A stretch of 64,000 nt of DNA from Martelella mediterranea (GTDB taxonomy: Bacteria > Pseudomonadota > Alphaproteobacteria > Rhizobiales > Rhizobiaceae). Positions 19,748 through 28,971 of the stretch are shown here, in pieces; the stretch's first letter is position 1, and the number at the start of each line of letters is the position of its first letter. The stretch spans positions 62,001 to 126,000 of the forward strand of contig NZ_JAINWJ010000005.1 in the NCBI RefSeq assembly GCF_021021415.1, read 5' to 3'. The position numbers were made by a program, and so were the translations under genes. Below the pieces are notes generated by a model. The model saw nothing but the letters and a program-made list of their open reading frames with translations. It was not told the DNA's origin and ran no database searches.

Positions 19748-19820
19748 GACGCCCGTGGGTTGGGCTGCCGCCAGGAGCAACGCAATTAAGCAGGCATTGG
19801 CCGCCTGCCCTCTTGCTGCC

Positions 19821-20195
19821 TCAATACCAGCCGACGGCCACCTTGGCCTCTTCCGACATCCGGTCGGGCGTCCACGGTGGATCGAAGGTCATCTCGACCT
19901 CGACGCCGGAGACACCTTCGACCGTGCTGACGGCATTTTCGACCCAGCCGGGCATTTCGCCGGCGACCGGGCAGCCGGGCGCGGTCAGCGTCATATCGAT
20001 CTTGACCACCCGGTCGTCGTCGACATCGATCTTGTAGATCAGGCCCAGCTCGAAGATATCGGCCGGGATTTCCGGATCATAGACCGTCTTCAGCGCGGAG
20101 ATGATGTCGTCGCTCAGCCGCGCGAGCTCTTCCGGCGGGATGGAAGAGCCCGGCCCGGCTTCCGTCTGGTCTTCAGTCTTTTCCTCGACACTCAT
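19821..20195 (-). CDS. sufT: SUF-system DUF59/MIP18-family protein SufT
   Basis: A 124-residue protein with a charged N-terminal tail (about 1-22) and a DUF59 domain. The domain shows VYDPEIPADIFELGLIY and TLTAPGCPVAGEMPGWV, whose single cysteine is the conserved one of the family, then VEVEMTFDPPWTPDRMSEEAK. Family members assist Fe-S protein maturation. It sits between sufS and sufA in the operon, where rhizobial genomes carry the gene often called sufX. Confidence 0.92.
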   Translation of the reverse strand: MSVEEKTEDQTEAGPGSSIPPEELARLSDDIISALKTVYDPEIPADIFELGLIYKIDVDDDRVVKIDMTLTAPGCPVAGEMPGWVENAVSTVEGVSGVEVEMTFDPPWTPDRMSEEAKVAVGWY

Positions 20196-20239
20196 GGCAA
20201 TCCTCTTATCGGGCCTTTGCGACCCCTGTCAGGCCCCTA

Positions 20240-21475
20240 TCAGGCAAAGAATGTGCGCGCGTATTCCAGCGCTTCCACCAGCGCGTCCACCTCCGCGCGG
20301 GTATTGTACAGGCCGAACGAGGCCCTGCAGGTCGACGTGACCCCGAAACGCGCCAGAAGCGGCTGGGCGCAGTGGGTGCCGGCGCGAACGGCGACGCCGC
20401 GCCGGTCGATGATCGTCGAAATATCATGGGCATGCACGCCTTCGATCGCGAAGGAGAAGATGCTGCCCTTTTGCGCGGCATTGCCGATGACCCGCAGCGC
20501 ATTGACGTGGCCAAGCTGCTCGCGGGCGTAAGCCGTCAGATCCGCCTCATGGGTAGCTATCGCCGCGCGGCCTACCCCTTGCATATAGTCAAGGGCGGCG
20601 CCCAGTCCAATAGCCTGAACGATCGGCGGCGTGCCGGCCTCGAAGCGATGCGGCGGTTCGGCATAGGTCACGCGGTCCTCGAACACATCGGCAATCATCT
20701 CGCCGCCGCCCTGGAACGGCCGCATCTCGGCGAGCCGATCATACTTGCCGTAAAGCACGCCGATACCGGACGGGCCGTAAAGCTTGTGGCCGGTCATCAC
20801 ATACCAGTCGCAATCGATATCGCGGACATCGACCGGCAGGTGAACCGCGCCCTGCGAGCCATCGACCAGCACCGGGATATCGCGCTCATGAGCGATCCGG
20901 CAAACCTCTTTCACATCGACGATGGTGCCGAGCGCATTCGACATCTGGGTGATGGCGACGAGCTTGGTGCGCTCGCTCAGGCATTTTTCGAAGTCCTCGA
21001 TATGAAACTCGCCGTCATCATCCACCGGGACCCAGACCAGCTTGACGCCCATGCGCTCGCGCAGGAAATGCCAGGGCACGATGTTGGAATGGTGCTCCAT
21101 GATCGAGAGCACGATCTCGTCGCCCTCCTTCAGGTGCTCCATCGCCCAGCCATAGGCGACCGTGTTGATCGCCTCGGTGGTGTTGCGGGTGAACACGATC
21201 TCGTTCACCGAGCCGGCATTCAGGAAGGCGCGCACCTTCTCGCGCGCGGCCTCATAGGCATCGGTCGCGGCATTGGAGAGGAAATGCAGCCCGCGATGCA
21301 CATTGGCGTATTCATGGCTGTAGGCGTTCGAAACCGCGTCGATCACGACCTGCGGCTTCTGCGCCGACGCGCCATTGTCGAGATAGACCAGCGGCTTTCC
21401 GTAGACCTCGCGCGAGAGGATCGGAAAATCCTGCCGGATCTTTTCGACGTCATAGGTGGAGACCTTAGTGTCCAT
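20240..21475 (-). CDS. sufS: cysteine desulfurase SufS
   Basis: A 411-residue group-II cysteine desulfurase that takes sulfur from cysteine as a persulfide for Fe-S cluster assembly. The pyridoxal-phosphate lysine is in MTGHKLYGPSG (about K231), and the catalytic cysteine is in RAGTHCAQP near the C terminus. The short RAGTHC loop is the SufS/CsdA type, not the long IscS loop. No sufE is adjacent. It lies between sufD and sufT; the gap to sufD is 44 bases. Confidence 0.96.
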   Translation of the reverse strand: MDTKVSTYDVEKIRQDFPILSREVYGKPLVYLDNGASAQKPQVVIDAVSNAYSHEYANVHRGLHFLSNAATDAYEAAREKVRAFLNAGSVNEIVFTRNTTEAINTVAYGWAMEHLKEGDEIVLSIMEHHSNIVPWHFLRERMGVKLVWVPVDDDGEFHIEDFEKCLSERTKLVAITQMSNALGTIVDVKEVCRIAHERDIPVLVDGSQGAVHLPVDVRDIDCDWYVMTGHKLYGPSGIGVLYGKYDRLAEMRPFQGGGEMIADVFEDRVTYAEPPHRFEAGTPPIVQAIGLGAALDYMQGVGRAAIATHEADLTAYAREQLGHVNALRVIGNAAQKGSIFSFAIEGVHAHDISTIIDRRGVAVRAGTHCAQPLLARFGVTSTCRASFGLYNTRAEVDALVEALEYARTFFA

Positions 21476-21519
21476 AACCGATGAACCCCGTCAATGTCCC
21501 GTCCGGATCGCGGAGCCGG

Positions 21520-22785
21520 TCACTCATGGCGATCGAGCCAGTCCGCGATGATCGCCTCTACGGCCTCGGACAGCGCTTCGTTCTCGAGCTCCTCCACAAC
21601 TTCGGCGACGAAGGCGTGAATCAGGAGACCTTCGGCCACCTTGCGCGGAATGCCGCGCGCCATCAGGTAATAGAGATGGTTCGGGTCGATATCCGTCACC
21701 GTCGCGCCATGGCCGCACTGCACGTCGTCGGCGAAGATTTCCAGCTCCGGCTTGGCGTTGAACGATCCGAAATCGCTCATCAGCAGCGTGTTGCACGACA
21801 TCTTGGCATCGGTCTTCTGGGCATCGGGCGCAACCCGGATCAGCCCCTGGAACACGCCCTTTGCCTTGTCGAACACCACATTGCGGATGATCTCGGTCGA
21901 GGTCGTGTTGGGCACGTTATGGCCGAGGTCGAAGGTGATGTCGGTATGGGTCTCGCCGCCGAGCAGGTTGACGCCGCGAAGCATCAGGTCCGCGCCCTCG
22001 CCGACAACCGCGCAATCGATCTCGTGGCGCACCAGCTTGCCGCCGGCATTGACGATCAGCAGCTTCAGCTTCGCGTTTTCGCCGAGTTCGATCTTCAGCT
22101 TTCCGAGATGGGTGTCGTTTGCGCCCTGGCTCTGCATCACCACATAGGTAATCTCGGCGTCCTTGCCGAGCGTCAGCGCCGAAAGGTTGCTGACGAGCGC
22201 CGCAGCGCCTGCCGGCGCGACATGACGTTCGATCACCGTGCCGGTCACGCCCTCGGCGAAATTCAGGCGATTGCGGGTATGCACCTGCCCGCCGCCATGC
22301 ACGGCCTGCAGCTCCAGCGGCGCTTCGAGCGAGGCCGCGATATCAAGCACGTAGCCGTCGCTGACCAGCGCGCCATTGATCCGGCCGATCGCGTCATCGG
22401 CATGCGACAGCGCAAACCGCACCGTCTTGTCGCCGCCCGAAAGCGCGTCGGAGACCTTGCTTCGCGCGACGCCATCGATAGCCGGTCCGTCACCCGCGCG
22501 GCCCTGCACCAGCGGCAGAACGGCGCTGCCTTGCAGCAGGGCCGGCAACGGGTTCACCGCCTCGCCGGCATCCTCAGGCACCGTGCGCAGCAGATTGCGC
22601 AGGTCGGTGTAATGCCAGGCCTCGATCCGTCGGGTCGGCAGGCCGGTCTTGCGCAGTTCGCCCGCCAACCGGTCGCGTTCCGTCGTTACATCGGCATTGC
22701 CGGGCAGCGAGCCGGAGAGCCGCCCGAAGGCGGCGACCAGCGCTTCCTCGGCAGCCGTCAATGTTATCTTGCTTTGCACATTCAT
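21520..22785 (-). CDS. sufD: Fe-S cluster assembly scaffold subunit SufD
   Basis: A 421-residue SufD that forms the SufBC2D scaffold complex. The N-terminal helical part is followed by a right-handed beta-helix core. The C-terminal signature includes FADDVQCGHGATVTDIDPNHLYYLMARGIPRKVAEGLLIHAFVAEV, with the conserved Cys-Gly-His implicated in cluster assembly. ATG 22785 is preferred to the adjacent GTG; GGAG is at the right distance. It starts 15 bases after sufC ends, so the two are probably translated together. Confidence 0.95.
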   Translation of the reverse strand: MNVQSKITLTAAEEALVAAFGRLSGSLPGNADVTTERDRLAGELRKTGLPTRRIEAWHYTDLRNLLRTVPEDAGEAVNPLPALLQGSAVLPLVQGRAGDGPAIDGVARSKVSDALSGGDKTVRFALSHADDAIGRINGALVSDGYVLDIAASLEAPLELQAVHGGGQVHTRNRLNFAEGVTGTVIERHVAPAGAAALVSNLSALTLGKDAEITYVVMQSQGANDTHLGKLKIELGENAKLKLLIVNAGGKLVRHEIDCAVVGEGADLMLRGVNLLGGETHTDITFDLGHNVPNTTSTEIIRNVVFDKAKGVFQGLIRVAPDAQKTDAKMSCNTLLMSDFGSFNAKPELEIFADDVQCGHGATVTDIDPNHLYYLMARGIPRKVAEGLLIHAFVAEVVEELENEALSEAVEAIIADWLDRHE

Positions 22786-22800
22786 CACAACGCTCCCGCC

Positions 22801-23556
22801 TCAGGCCGCTTCGCCGATGATATCGGCATAGCCATTGGCTTCGAGTTCGTGCGCCAGTTCCTTGCCGCCGGTGCGGATGATCTGGCCCTTGTAGAGCACG
22901 TGGACCGTGTCCGGCACGATGTAGTCCAAGAGGCGCTGGTAGTGGGTGATGACCATCACCGAACGATCGGGCGCGCGCAGCGCATTGACGCCATCGGCGA
23001 CGATCTTCAGCGCGTCGATATCAAGGCCCGAGTCGGTCTCGTCCATGACGCAGAGCTTCGGCTCCAACAGCGCCATCTGCAGGATTTCGGCGCGCTTCTT
23101 CTCGCCACCGGAAAAGCCGACATTCAGCGGCCGCTTCAGCATGTCGTAATCGATCTTCAGCTCGGCGGAGGCCTCGCGCACCTTGCGGATGAAGTCCGGC
23201 GTCGAAAGCTCTTCCTCGCCGCGCGCCTTGCGCTGCTCGTTGATCGCGACCTTCAGAAACTGCATGGTGGCGACGCCCGGAATTTCGACAGGATACTGAA
23301 ATGCCAGGAACAGCCCCTTGGCAGCGCGTTCGGCGGCATCGAGCTCCAGAATGTTCTCGCCATTATAGAGCACCTCGCCCTCGGTGACCTCGTAATCCTC
23401 ACGGCCCGCGAGAATATAGGAGAGCGTCGACTTGCCGGACCCGTTCGGCCCCATGATGGCAGCCACTTCGCCATCCTGGATGGTCAGGTTCAGTCCGCGA
23501 ATGATCTCCGTGCCATCCTCGGCAATGCGTGCGTGCAGGTTCTTGATCTCAAGCAT
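22801..23556 (-). CDS. sufC: Fe-S assembly ATPase SufC
   Basis: A 251-residue ABC-type ATPase of the SufBCD complex. The Walker A motif is GPNGSGKS (about 36-43), the signature is FSGGEKKRAEI, and Walker B is LCVMDETDSGLD, with the SufC-typical Asp-Glu-Thr-Asp. It drives conformational change of the SufB-SufD scaffold. It lies between sufB and sufD in the operon. Confidence 0.96.
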   Translation of the reverse strand: MLEIKNLHARIAEDGTEIIRGLNLTIQDGEVAAIMGPNGSGKSTLSYILAGREDYEVTEGEVLYNGENILELDAAERAAKGLFLAFQYPVEIPGVATMQFLKVAINEQRKARGEEELSTPDFIRKVREASAELKIDYDMLKRPLNVGFSGGEKKRAEILQMALLEPKLCVMDETDSGLDIDALKIVADGVNALRAPDRSVMVITHYQRLLDYIVPDTVHVLYKGQIIRTGGKELAHELEANGYADIIGEAA

Positions 23557-23675
23557 TTTTCGTTTCCTTCACAAGGCGACTGCTCTGTCGTGCATTCCGG
23601 CAAGACCGGAGGCGGTCGCTGTCAATCTTTCCAAGGGCGCGGCATCATTGCCGCTGCTCCATCTAATTCTGAGTC

Positions 23676-23698
23676 ATCCTCGGGCTTGACCCGAGGAT
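23676..23698. repeat. single CTCGGG palindrome between sufB and sufC
   Basis: ATCCTCGGG-CTTGA-CCCGAGGAT forms a 9-bp stem with a five-base loop in the 159-base gap between sufB and sufC. Unlike the other loci it has no inverted partner nearby. Confidence 0.85.
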
Positions 23699-23715
23699 GA
23701 CGCCTGAGAGAGTGG

Positions 23716-25203
23716 TCAGCCGACCGAGCCTTCCAGCGAAATCCCGATCAGCTTCTGCGCCTCGACCGCGAATTCCATCGGCAGTTCCTGGATGACTTCG
23801 CGGACGAAGCCGTTGACGATCAGGGCGATCGCCTCTTCCTCGGGAATGCCGCGCTGCATGCAGTAGAACAGCTGATCCTCGGAAATCTTCGAGGTGGTGG
23901 CCTCATGCTCGAAACGGGCGGACGCATTGCCGGCCTCGATATAGGGCACGGTGTGGGCGCCGCATTTGTCGCCGATCAGCAGACTGTCGCATTGCGTGAA
24001 GTTGCGCGCGTTTACCGCCTTGCGGTGGGCCGAGACCTGGCCGCGATAGGTGTTGTTGGAAACGCCCGCCGAGATGCCCTTCGAGATGATGCGGCTCGAC
24101 GTGTTCTTGCCGAGATGGATCATCTTGGTGCCCGAATCGATCTGCTGATGACCGTTGGAGACCGCGATCGAATAGAACTCGCCGCGCGAATTGTCGCCGC
24201 GCAGCAGGCAGGACGGGTATTTCCAGGTGATCGCCGATCCGGTTTCGACCTGGGTCCACGAGATCTTCGAATTGTCGCCCCGGCAATCGCCGCGCTTGGT
24301 GACGAAGTTGTAGATGCCGCCCTTGCCTTCCTTGTCGCCCGGAAACCAGTTCTGGACGGTGGAATACTTGATCTCGGCATCATCAAGCGCAATCAGCTCG
24401 ACGACGGCGGCATGAAGCTGGTTCTCGTCGCGCTGCGGCGCGGTGCAGCCTTCGAGGTAGGAGACGTAGGAGCCTTCCTCGGCGATGATCAGCGTGCGCT
24501 CGAACTGGCCGGTGTTCTTTTCGTTGATGCGGAAATAGGTCGACAGCTCCATCGGGCAGCGAACGCCCTTGGGCACATAGACGAAGGAGCCATCGGTGAA
24601 CACGGCGGCGTTCAGCGCGGCATAGTAATTGTCGCCGCGCGGCACGACCGAGAACAGATATTTCTGAACCAGTTCCGGATATTCGCGGATCGCCTCCGAG
24701 ATCGACATGAAGATCACGCCGGCCTTGGCGAGTTCCTTCTTGAAGGTGGTGACGACGGAAACCGAATCGAACACGGCGTCGACGGCAACGCGGCTCTTCG
24801 GCTGATACTGCTTGTCCTCGACGCCCGCGAGGATTTCCTGCTCCTGCAGCGGAATGCCGAGCTTCTCATAGGTCCTGAGCAGTTCCGGGTCGACCTCGTC
24901 CAGGGTCTTCGGACCGGTGAAGGATTTCGGCGCGGCGTAGTAGTAGATGTCGTTGAAATCGATCTTCGGGTAGCTGACGCGCGCCCAGCTCGGCTCTTCC
25001 ATGGTGAGCCAGCGGCGATAGGCCTCCAGACGCCATTCCAGCATCCAGTCGGGCTCATTCTTCTTGTGCGAGATGAAACGGATGATGTCCTCGGACAGGC
25101 CCTTGGGCGCCTTGTCCACTTCGATCATCGTCTCAAAACCGTATTTGTACTGATCGACGTCGATCTCGGCGACCTGATCGACGGTCTCTTTTACGGCAAC
25201 CAT
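23716..25203 (-). CDS. sufB: Fe-S cluster assembly scaffold SufB
   Basis: A 495-residue SufB, the subunit on which the cluster is built. The N-terminal helical domain includes [22 protein letters not shown]. The beta-helix core contains [64 protein letters not shown], and a C-terminal [21 protein letters not shown] and [21 protein letters not shown]. These carry the conserved cysteines and the Glu/His involved in assembly. The upstream cysteine desulfurase gene is 124 bases away in the same direction. Confidence 0.97.
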   Translation of the reverse strand: MVAVKETVDQVAEIDVDQYKYGFETMIEVDKAPKGLSEDIIRFISHKKNEPDWMLEWRLEAYRRWLTMEEPSWARVSYPKIDFNDIYYYAAPKSFTGPKTLDEVDPELLRTYEKLGIPLQEQEILAGVEDKQYQPKSRVAVDAVFDSVSVVTTFKKELAKAGVIFMSISEAIREYPELVQKYLFSVVPRGDNYYAALNAAVFTDGSFVYVPKGVRCPMELSTYFRINEKNTGQFERTLIIAEEGSYVSYLEGCTAPQRDENQLHAAVVELIALDDAEIKYSTVQNWFPGDKEGKGGIYNFVTKRGDCRGDNSKISWTQVETGSAITWKYPSCLLRGDNSRGEFYSIAVSNGHQQIDSGTKMIHLGKNTSSRIISKGISAGVSNNTYRGQVSAHRKAVNARNFTQCDSLLIGDKCGAHTVPYIEAGNASARFEHEATTSKISEDQLFYCMQRGIPEEEAIALIVNGFVREVIQELPMEFAVEAQKLIGISLEGSVG

Positions 25204-25327
25204 ATTGTCACTCCACTCATAACCGGGTTCAAGGTCCGGCGGTTGGTATTCCCAAGCGGGTTCACCGCTCTATTTAATCAGACTGCGCGGCAATTACACC
25301 CCGCGCGGCCTGCGATTCGTCAATTTT

Positions 25328-26494
25328 TCAGGCCGCCTGTCCGGCCGCCCTGCGTCGCGCGGCGATTTTGCCGAAAGCCGCGATCGCCGCATCGATATCC
25401 TGATCCGTGGTCGCCCAGCCGAGCGAGACACGCAAGCCGCCAAGGCGCGGGTCGCGCCCCATCGCCTTCAGCACCTGGCTTTCGCCGACCTTGCCGGAGG
25501 AACAGGCAGAGCCGGCGGACAGTGCTATACCCTCGAGATCGAAGGCGATCTGGCCGGTTTCCGCCTTCAGCCCCGGCAGGGTAAAGAACGAAGTATTGGC
25601 AACCCTCGGCAAGTCGGCCCCGTAAATCTCGACATCGGGGCACGCGGCGCGCATGCCATCCTCCAGCCGGTCGCGCAGCGCCGCGATTCGCGTATTCCGA
25701 GCCTCGATATCATCCGCGGCGAAGGCGGCGGCTGCGGCGAAACCGAGAATGCCGGGCACGTTTTCCGTGCCGGAATGATGGCCCTTTTCCTGACCGCCGC
25801 CACGCACCAGCGGGGCCGGCATCAGCGTCTCGCCGCGCGAGATCAGCGCGCCCACGCCCTTCGGCCCGCCAAGCTTGTGCGACGACAGGATCAGGAAGTC
25901 GGCGTCCAGCGCCTCGATGGACACCGGGATACGGCCCGCGGCCTGCACCGCGTCGACCACCAAAAGCCCGCCATGCCGGTGCACGATCTCGGCCGCATCC
26001 GCGGCGGGCTGGATAATGCCGGTCTCGTTATTGACCAGCATCAGCGCCACCATCGGCAGGCCGCGGGCCTTGTCATGGGCGGCGAGCATGGCGTCAAGCG
26101 CATCGAGATCGACGACGCCTGTCGGCAGGACCGGAATTTCATGACGCCTGTCGGCGGGAAAACGACCGCCTTCAAACACAGCCGGATGCTCGATCGCCGA
26201 GACATAAAGCCCGCCGAGCGTCACAGCCCTGCGGCCCATGCGGAAATCGGGCGTCAGCACCAGATTTGCCGCTTCCGTGGCGCCGGCGAGGAACGTGACA
26301 TGCGCGGGGTCCGCCCCCGCAAGCGCCGCCACCTGACGCCGGGCCGCCTCGACGCGGGTGCGCACCGCCCGCCCCTCGCGGTGTACCGAAGAGGCATTGC
26401 CGGAAAGATCGAGACCGTCCAGCACCGCTTCGCGCGCTTCGGGCAGAAGCGCGGCGGTGGCATTCCAGTCGAGATAGATCCGGTTCGTGCTCAT
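25328..26494 (-). CDS. cysteine desulfurase, NifS/IscS type (first gene of the suf operon)
   Basis: A 388-residue group-I desulfurase. The pyridoxal-phosphate lysine is in LSSHKLGGPKG (about K207) and the catalytic cysteine in SAGSACSSGKV near residue 330, on the longer mobile loop of IscS/NifS enzymes. The operon therefore carries two desulfurases of different groups, the arrangement of rhizobial sufS2-BCD-S1 clusters. ATG 26494 gives the normal N terminus (MSTNRIYLDWNATA); a longer in-frame start at 26563 lacks a ribosome site. The promoter lies just upstream with an Irr-box-like element. Confidence 0.93.
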   Translation of the reverse strand: MSTNRIYLDWNATAALLPEAREAVLDGLDLSGNASSVHREGRAVRTRVEAARRQVAALAGADPAHVTFLAGATEAANLVLTPDFRMGRRAVTLGGLYVSAIEHPAVFEGGRFPADRRHEIPVLPTGVVDLDALDAMLAAHDKARGLPMVALMLVNNETGIIQPAADAAEIVHRHGGLLVVDAVQAAGRIPVSIEALDADFLILSSHKLGGPKGVGALISRGETLMPAPLVRGGGQEKGHHSGTENVPGILGFAAAAAFAADDIEARNTRIAALRDRLEDGMRAACPDVEIYGADLPRVANTSFFTLPGLKAETGQIAFDLEGIALSAGSACSSGKVGESQVLKAMGRDPRLGGLRVSLGWATTDQDIDAAIAAFGKIAARRRAAGQAA

Positions 26495-26607
26495 GTTCTT
26501 TCTTTTGGCGGCCCTGTTTACACGGGCAAAACAGCCCGGCAACGCATTTTCCTTGAAATTCACTGCCCGCTTGCCCTATTTGGACCGCAGAACAGAAGAC
26601 CTCTTTC

Positions 26608-26661
26608 TTTCGAACAATTCTAAACTGGTTTTAGAAAAGATGACCCTATTAGTCAAGTCAA
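26608..26661 (-). promoter_or_regulatory. suf operon promoter with Irr-box-like palindrome
   Basis: On the leftward strand, TTGACT (26656-26651) is followed after exactly 17 bases by TAAAAC (26633-26628), a good sigma-70 pair. Overlapping and just downstream lies TTTCGAACAATTCTAAA (26608-26624, plus strand). It matches the interrupted palindrome TTTAGAA-N3-TTCTAAA bound by the haem-responsive iron regulator Irr at all but one position. A perfect second inverted repeat, TTCTAAA-N5-TTTAGAA, spans 26618-26636. The position over the -10 and start site fits repression under iron limitation. The match is seen; the regulator is inferred. Confidence 0.65.
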
Positions 26662-26714
26662 ACGGGTCGCTGCAAGCCGGTTGGAGTGTTTGAGCCGAAA
26701 TTTCCGGAGAGCAA

Positions 26715-27392
26715 ATGCCCGAAGTGATTTTCAACGGTCCGGCCGGTCGCCTTGAAGGCCGTTACCAGCCGTCCAAGGAAAAGAATGCACCGATCGCGAT
26801 CGTGCTGCATCCCCATCCCCGCTTCGGCGGCACGATGAACAATCCGATCGTCTACGAACTTTTCTACATGTTCCAGAAGCGCGGCTTCACGACGCTCAGG
26901 TTCAATTTCCGCGGCATCGGCCGCAGCCAGGGCGAGTTCGATCACGGCTCGGGCGAATTGTCGGATGCGGCGGCTGCACTCGACTGGGTGCAGGGCCTGC
27001 ACCCCGATTCGAAGACCTGCTGGGTCGCCGGCTATTCCTTCGGCTCCTGGATCGGCATGCAGCTTCTGATGCGCCGGCCGGAGATCGAGGGCTTCATGTC
27101 GATCGCCCCGCAGCCGAATATCTACGATTTCTCGTTCCTGGCCCCCTGCCCCTCCTCCGGCCTGATCATCCACGGCGATGCCGACAAGGTGGCCCCGCAG
27201 CGCGACGTCAACGGGCTGGTGGAAAAGCTGAAGACCCAGAAGGGCATCCTGATCACCCAGAAGACGGTGGCCGGCGCCAACCACTTCTTCTCCGGCAAAA
27301 ATGACGAGTTGCTCGCCGAATGCGAGGACTACCTCGACCGTCGCCTCGACGGCGAACTGGTGCCGGAACCGGCGCCGAAGCGGATCAGGTAG
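26715..27392 (+). CDS. alpha/beta hydrolase (dienelactone-hydrolase-like, COG2945 type)
   Basis: A 225-residue cytoplasmic hydrolase. The nucleophile elbow is GYSFGS (about 104-109), the acid lies near IIHGDADKVAP, and the histidine is in AGANHFF near residue 195. The N terminus has the family motif VLHPHPRFGGTMNN and LRFNFRGIGRSQGEFD. The substrate is unknown. GGAG precedes the ATG. It is divergent from the suf operon and 34 bases ahead of tyrS, so it probably shares a message with tyrS. Confidence 0.88.
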   Translation: MPEVIFNGPAGRLEGRYQPSKEKNAPIAIVLHPHPRFGGTMNNPIVYELFYMFQKRGFTTLRFNFRGIGRSQGEFDHGSGELSDAAAALDWVQGLHPDSKTCWVAGYSFGSWIGMQLLMRRPEIEGFMSIAPQPNIYDFSFLAPCPSSGLIIHGDADKVAPQRDVNGLVEKLKTQKGILITQKTVAGANHFFSGKNDELLAECEDYLDRRLDGELVPEPAPKRIR

Positions 27393-27426
27393 TTACTACT
27401 TATAGCGAAAATACAAGCAGATAGCC

Positions 27427-28680
27427 ATGTCGACGTTCAAATCCGAATTCCTGCACACGCTTTCCGAGCGCGGTTTCATTCATCAGATTTCCGATGAGAC
27501 CGGGCTTGATGACCTTCTTTCGAAGGAGCGGGTGACGGCCTATATCGGCTTTGATCCGACAGCGCCGTCGCTGCATGCCGGCTCGCTGATCCAGATCATG
27601 ATGCTGCACTGGTTGCAGAAGACCGGCCACCGGCCGATCTCGCTGATGGGCGGCGGCACCGGCATGGTCGGCGACCCCTCGTTCAAGGACGAGGCCCGCA
27701 AGCTGATGACCCTCGACATGATCGAGGACAATATCAATTCGATCCAGCGCGTCTTCGCCAATTACATGGATTACGACGCCGGCGAGACGTCCGCGCTGAT
27801 GATCAACAATGGCGAATGGCTGCGCGGGTTGAACTATCTCGAATTCCTCCGCGATGTCGGCCGCCATTTCTCGGTCAACCGGATGCTGTCCTTCGAGAGC
27901 GTCAAGATGCGCATCGACCGCGAGCAGTCGCTGTCTTTCCTGGAATTCAACTACATGATCCTCCAGGCCTATGATTTCGTCGAGCTTTGCAAGCGCTATG
28001 ACTGCCGGTTGCAGATGGGCGGCTCGGACCAGTGGGGCAATATCGTCAACGGCATCGATCTTGGCCACCGCATGGATTGCCCGCAGCTCTACGCGCTGAC
28101 CTCGCCGCTTTTGACCACGGCATCGGGTGCCAAGATGGGCAAGTCGGCCAATGGCGCGATCTGGCTCAACCCGGACATGCTGTCGGCTTATGATTTCTGG
28201 CAGTACTGGCGCAACACCGAGGACGCCGATGTCGGCCGCTTCCTGAAGCTCTACACCACACTGCCGATGGACGAGATCGCGCGGCTTGCCGCCCTTGGCG
28301 GATCGGAGATCAACGAGGTCAAGAAGATCCTCGCCACCGAAGTGACCGCGATGCTGCATGGCCGCGCCGCCGCCGAGGAAGCCGCCGAGACCGCGCGCAA
28401 GACCTTCGAGGAAGGCGCACTTGCCGAAAACCTGCCGACGATCGAGGTGGCGAAGGCCGAACTCGACGGCGGCATCGGCATTCTGACGCTCCTGGTCCAG
28501 GCCGGTCTCGCCGGCTCCAACGGCGAGGCCCGCCGCCATATCAAGGGCGGCGCGGTAAAGCTGAACGACAAGGCCGTCTCCGACGAACGTCTCTCGGTCG
28601 GCGCCGATGCGCTGTCGCAGGAAGGCGTTGCCAAGCTGTCGGTGGGCAAGAAGAAGCACATTCTGGTGCGGCCGGTGTGA
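27427..28680 (+). CDS. tyrS: tyrosyl-tRNA synthetase
   Basis: A 417-residue class I synthetase that charges tRNA-Tyr. The HIGH-type motif is PSLHAGSL (about 47-54), the tyrosine-binding [11 protein letters not shown] is intact, and the KMSKS loop reads KMGKS. The C-terminal S4-like RNA-binding domain (about 350-415) includes [14 protein letters not shown]. Length and motifs match the bacterial TyrRS type. A 172-base repeat follows its end. Confidence 0.97.
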   Translation: MSTFKSEFLHTLSERGFIHQISDETGLDDLLSKERVTAYIGFDPTAPSLHAGSLIQIMMLHWLQKTGHRPISLMGGGTGMVGDPSFKDEARKLMTLDMIEDNINSIQRVFANYMDYDAGETSALMINNGEWLRGLNYLEFLRDVGRHFSVNRMLSFESVKMRIDREQSLSFLEFNYMILQAYDFVELCKRYDCRLQMGGSDQWGNIVNGIDLGHRMDCPQLYALTSPLLTTASGAKMGKSANGAIWLNPDMLSAYDFWQYWRNTEDADVGRFLKLYTTLPMDEIARLAALGGSEINEVKKILATEVTAMLHGRAAAEEAAETARKTFEEGALAENLPTIEVAKAELDGGIGILTLLVQAGLAGSNGEARRHIKGGAVKLNDKAVSDERLSVGADALSQEGVAKLSVGKKKHILVRPV

Positions 28681-28751
28681 GAGACGGTGTCGGCGTCCTG
28701 CGGTCGCCCTACTCGCCTCCTGCTCTAAGGCCGGGTGTCGGACACAGCCCT

Positions 28752-28923
28752 GCAGCTTGCTCCCGATACTCTCTCCCGCTGGCGGGAGAGATGCCCCGAA
28801 AGGGGCAGTGAGGGTGGCGCGGCATCTCGTCTCGTGAGGGCGTTCGCGGTGATAGTCTCCCCCCTCACTGTCGCTGTCGCGACATCTCTCCCCTCCGGGG
28901 CGAGAAGACTTGGGGGCTCTGCG
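28752..28923. repeat. 172-base dispersed repeat, copy 1 (RIME-like)
   Basis: The unit opens with GCAGCTTGCTCCC and contains three hairpins: CTCTCCCGC-TGG-CGGGAGAG, GCCCC-GAAA-GGGGC, and a CCCCTC...GAGGGG-type arm. It ends with GGGGCGAGAAG and a copy of the first segment. CCTCACTGTCGCTGTCGC is partly complementary to the AGTGAGGGTGGCGC segment, so the whole can fold on itself. It is nearly identical to 53465-53636. It sits between the convergent 3' ends of tyrS and the AsmA-like gene, and resembles rhizobial intergenic mosaic elements. Confidence 0.88.
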
Positions 28924-28971
28924 GATAAGTCCCCTGAATGTGATCATCAGGACAAACCGCGACGCTTCCCG

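Noticed and set aside
21481-23700. Rightward open frame of about 740 codons across sufD and sufC
   Set aside because: It spans two genes on the other strand and has no recognisable domain; SufC and SufD are unambiguous.
28752-28923. CRISPR-like or IS-end interpretation of the 172-base repeat
   Set aside because: There are no regularly spaced direct repeats, no transposase frame and no target duplication visible; the structure fits a non-coding intergenic mosaic element.
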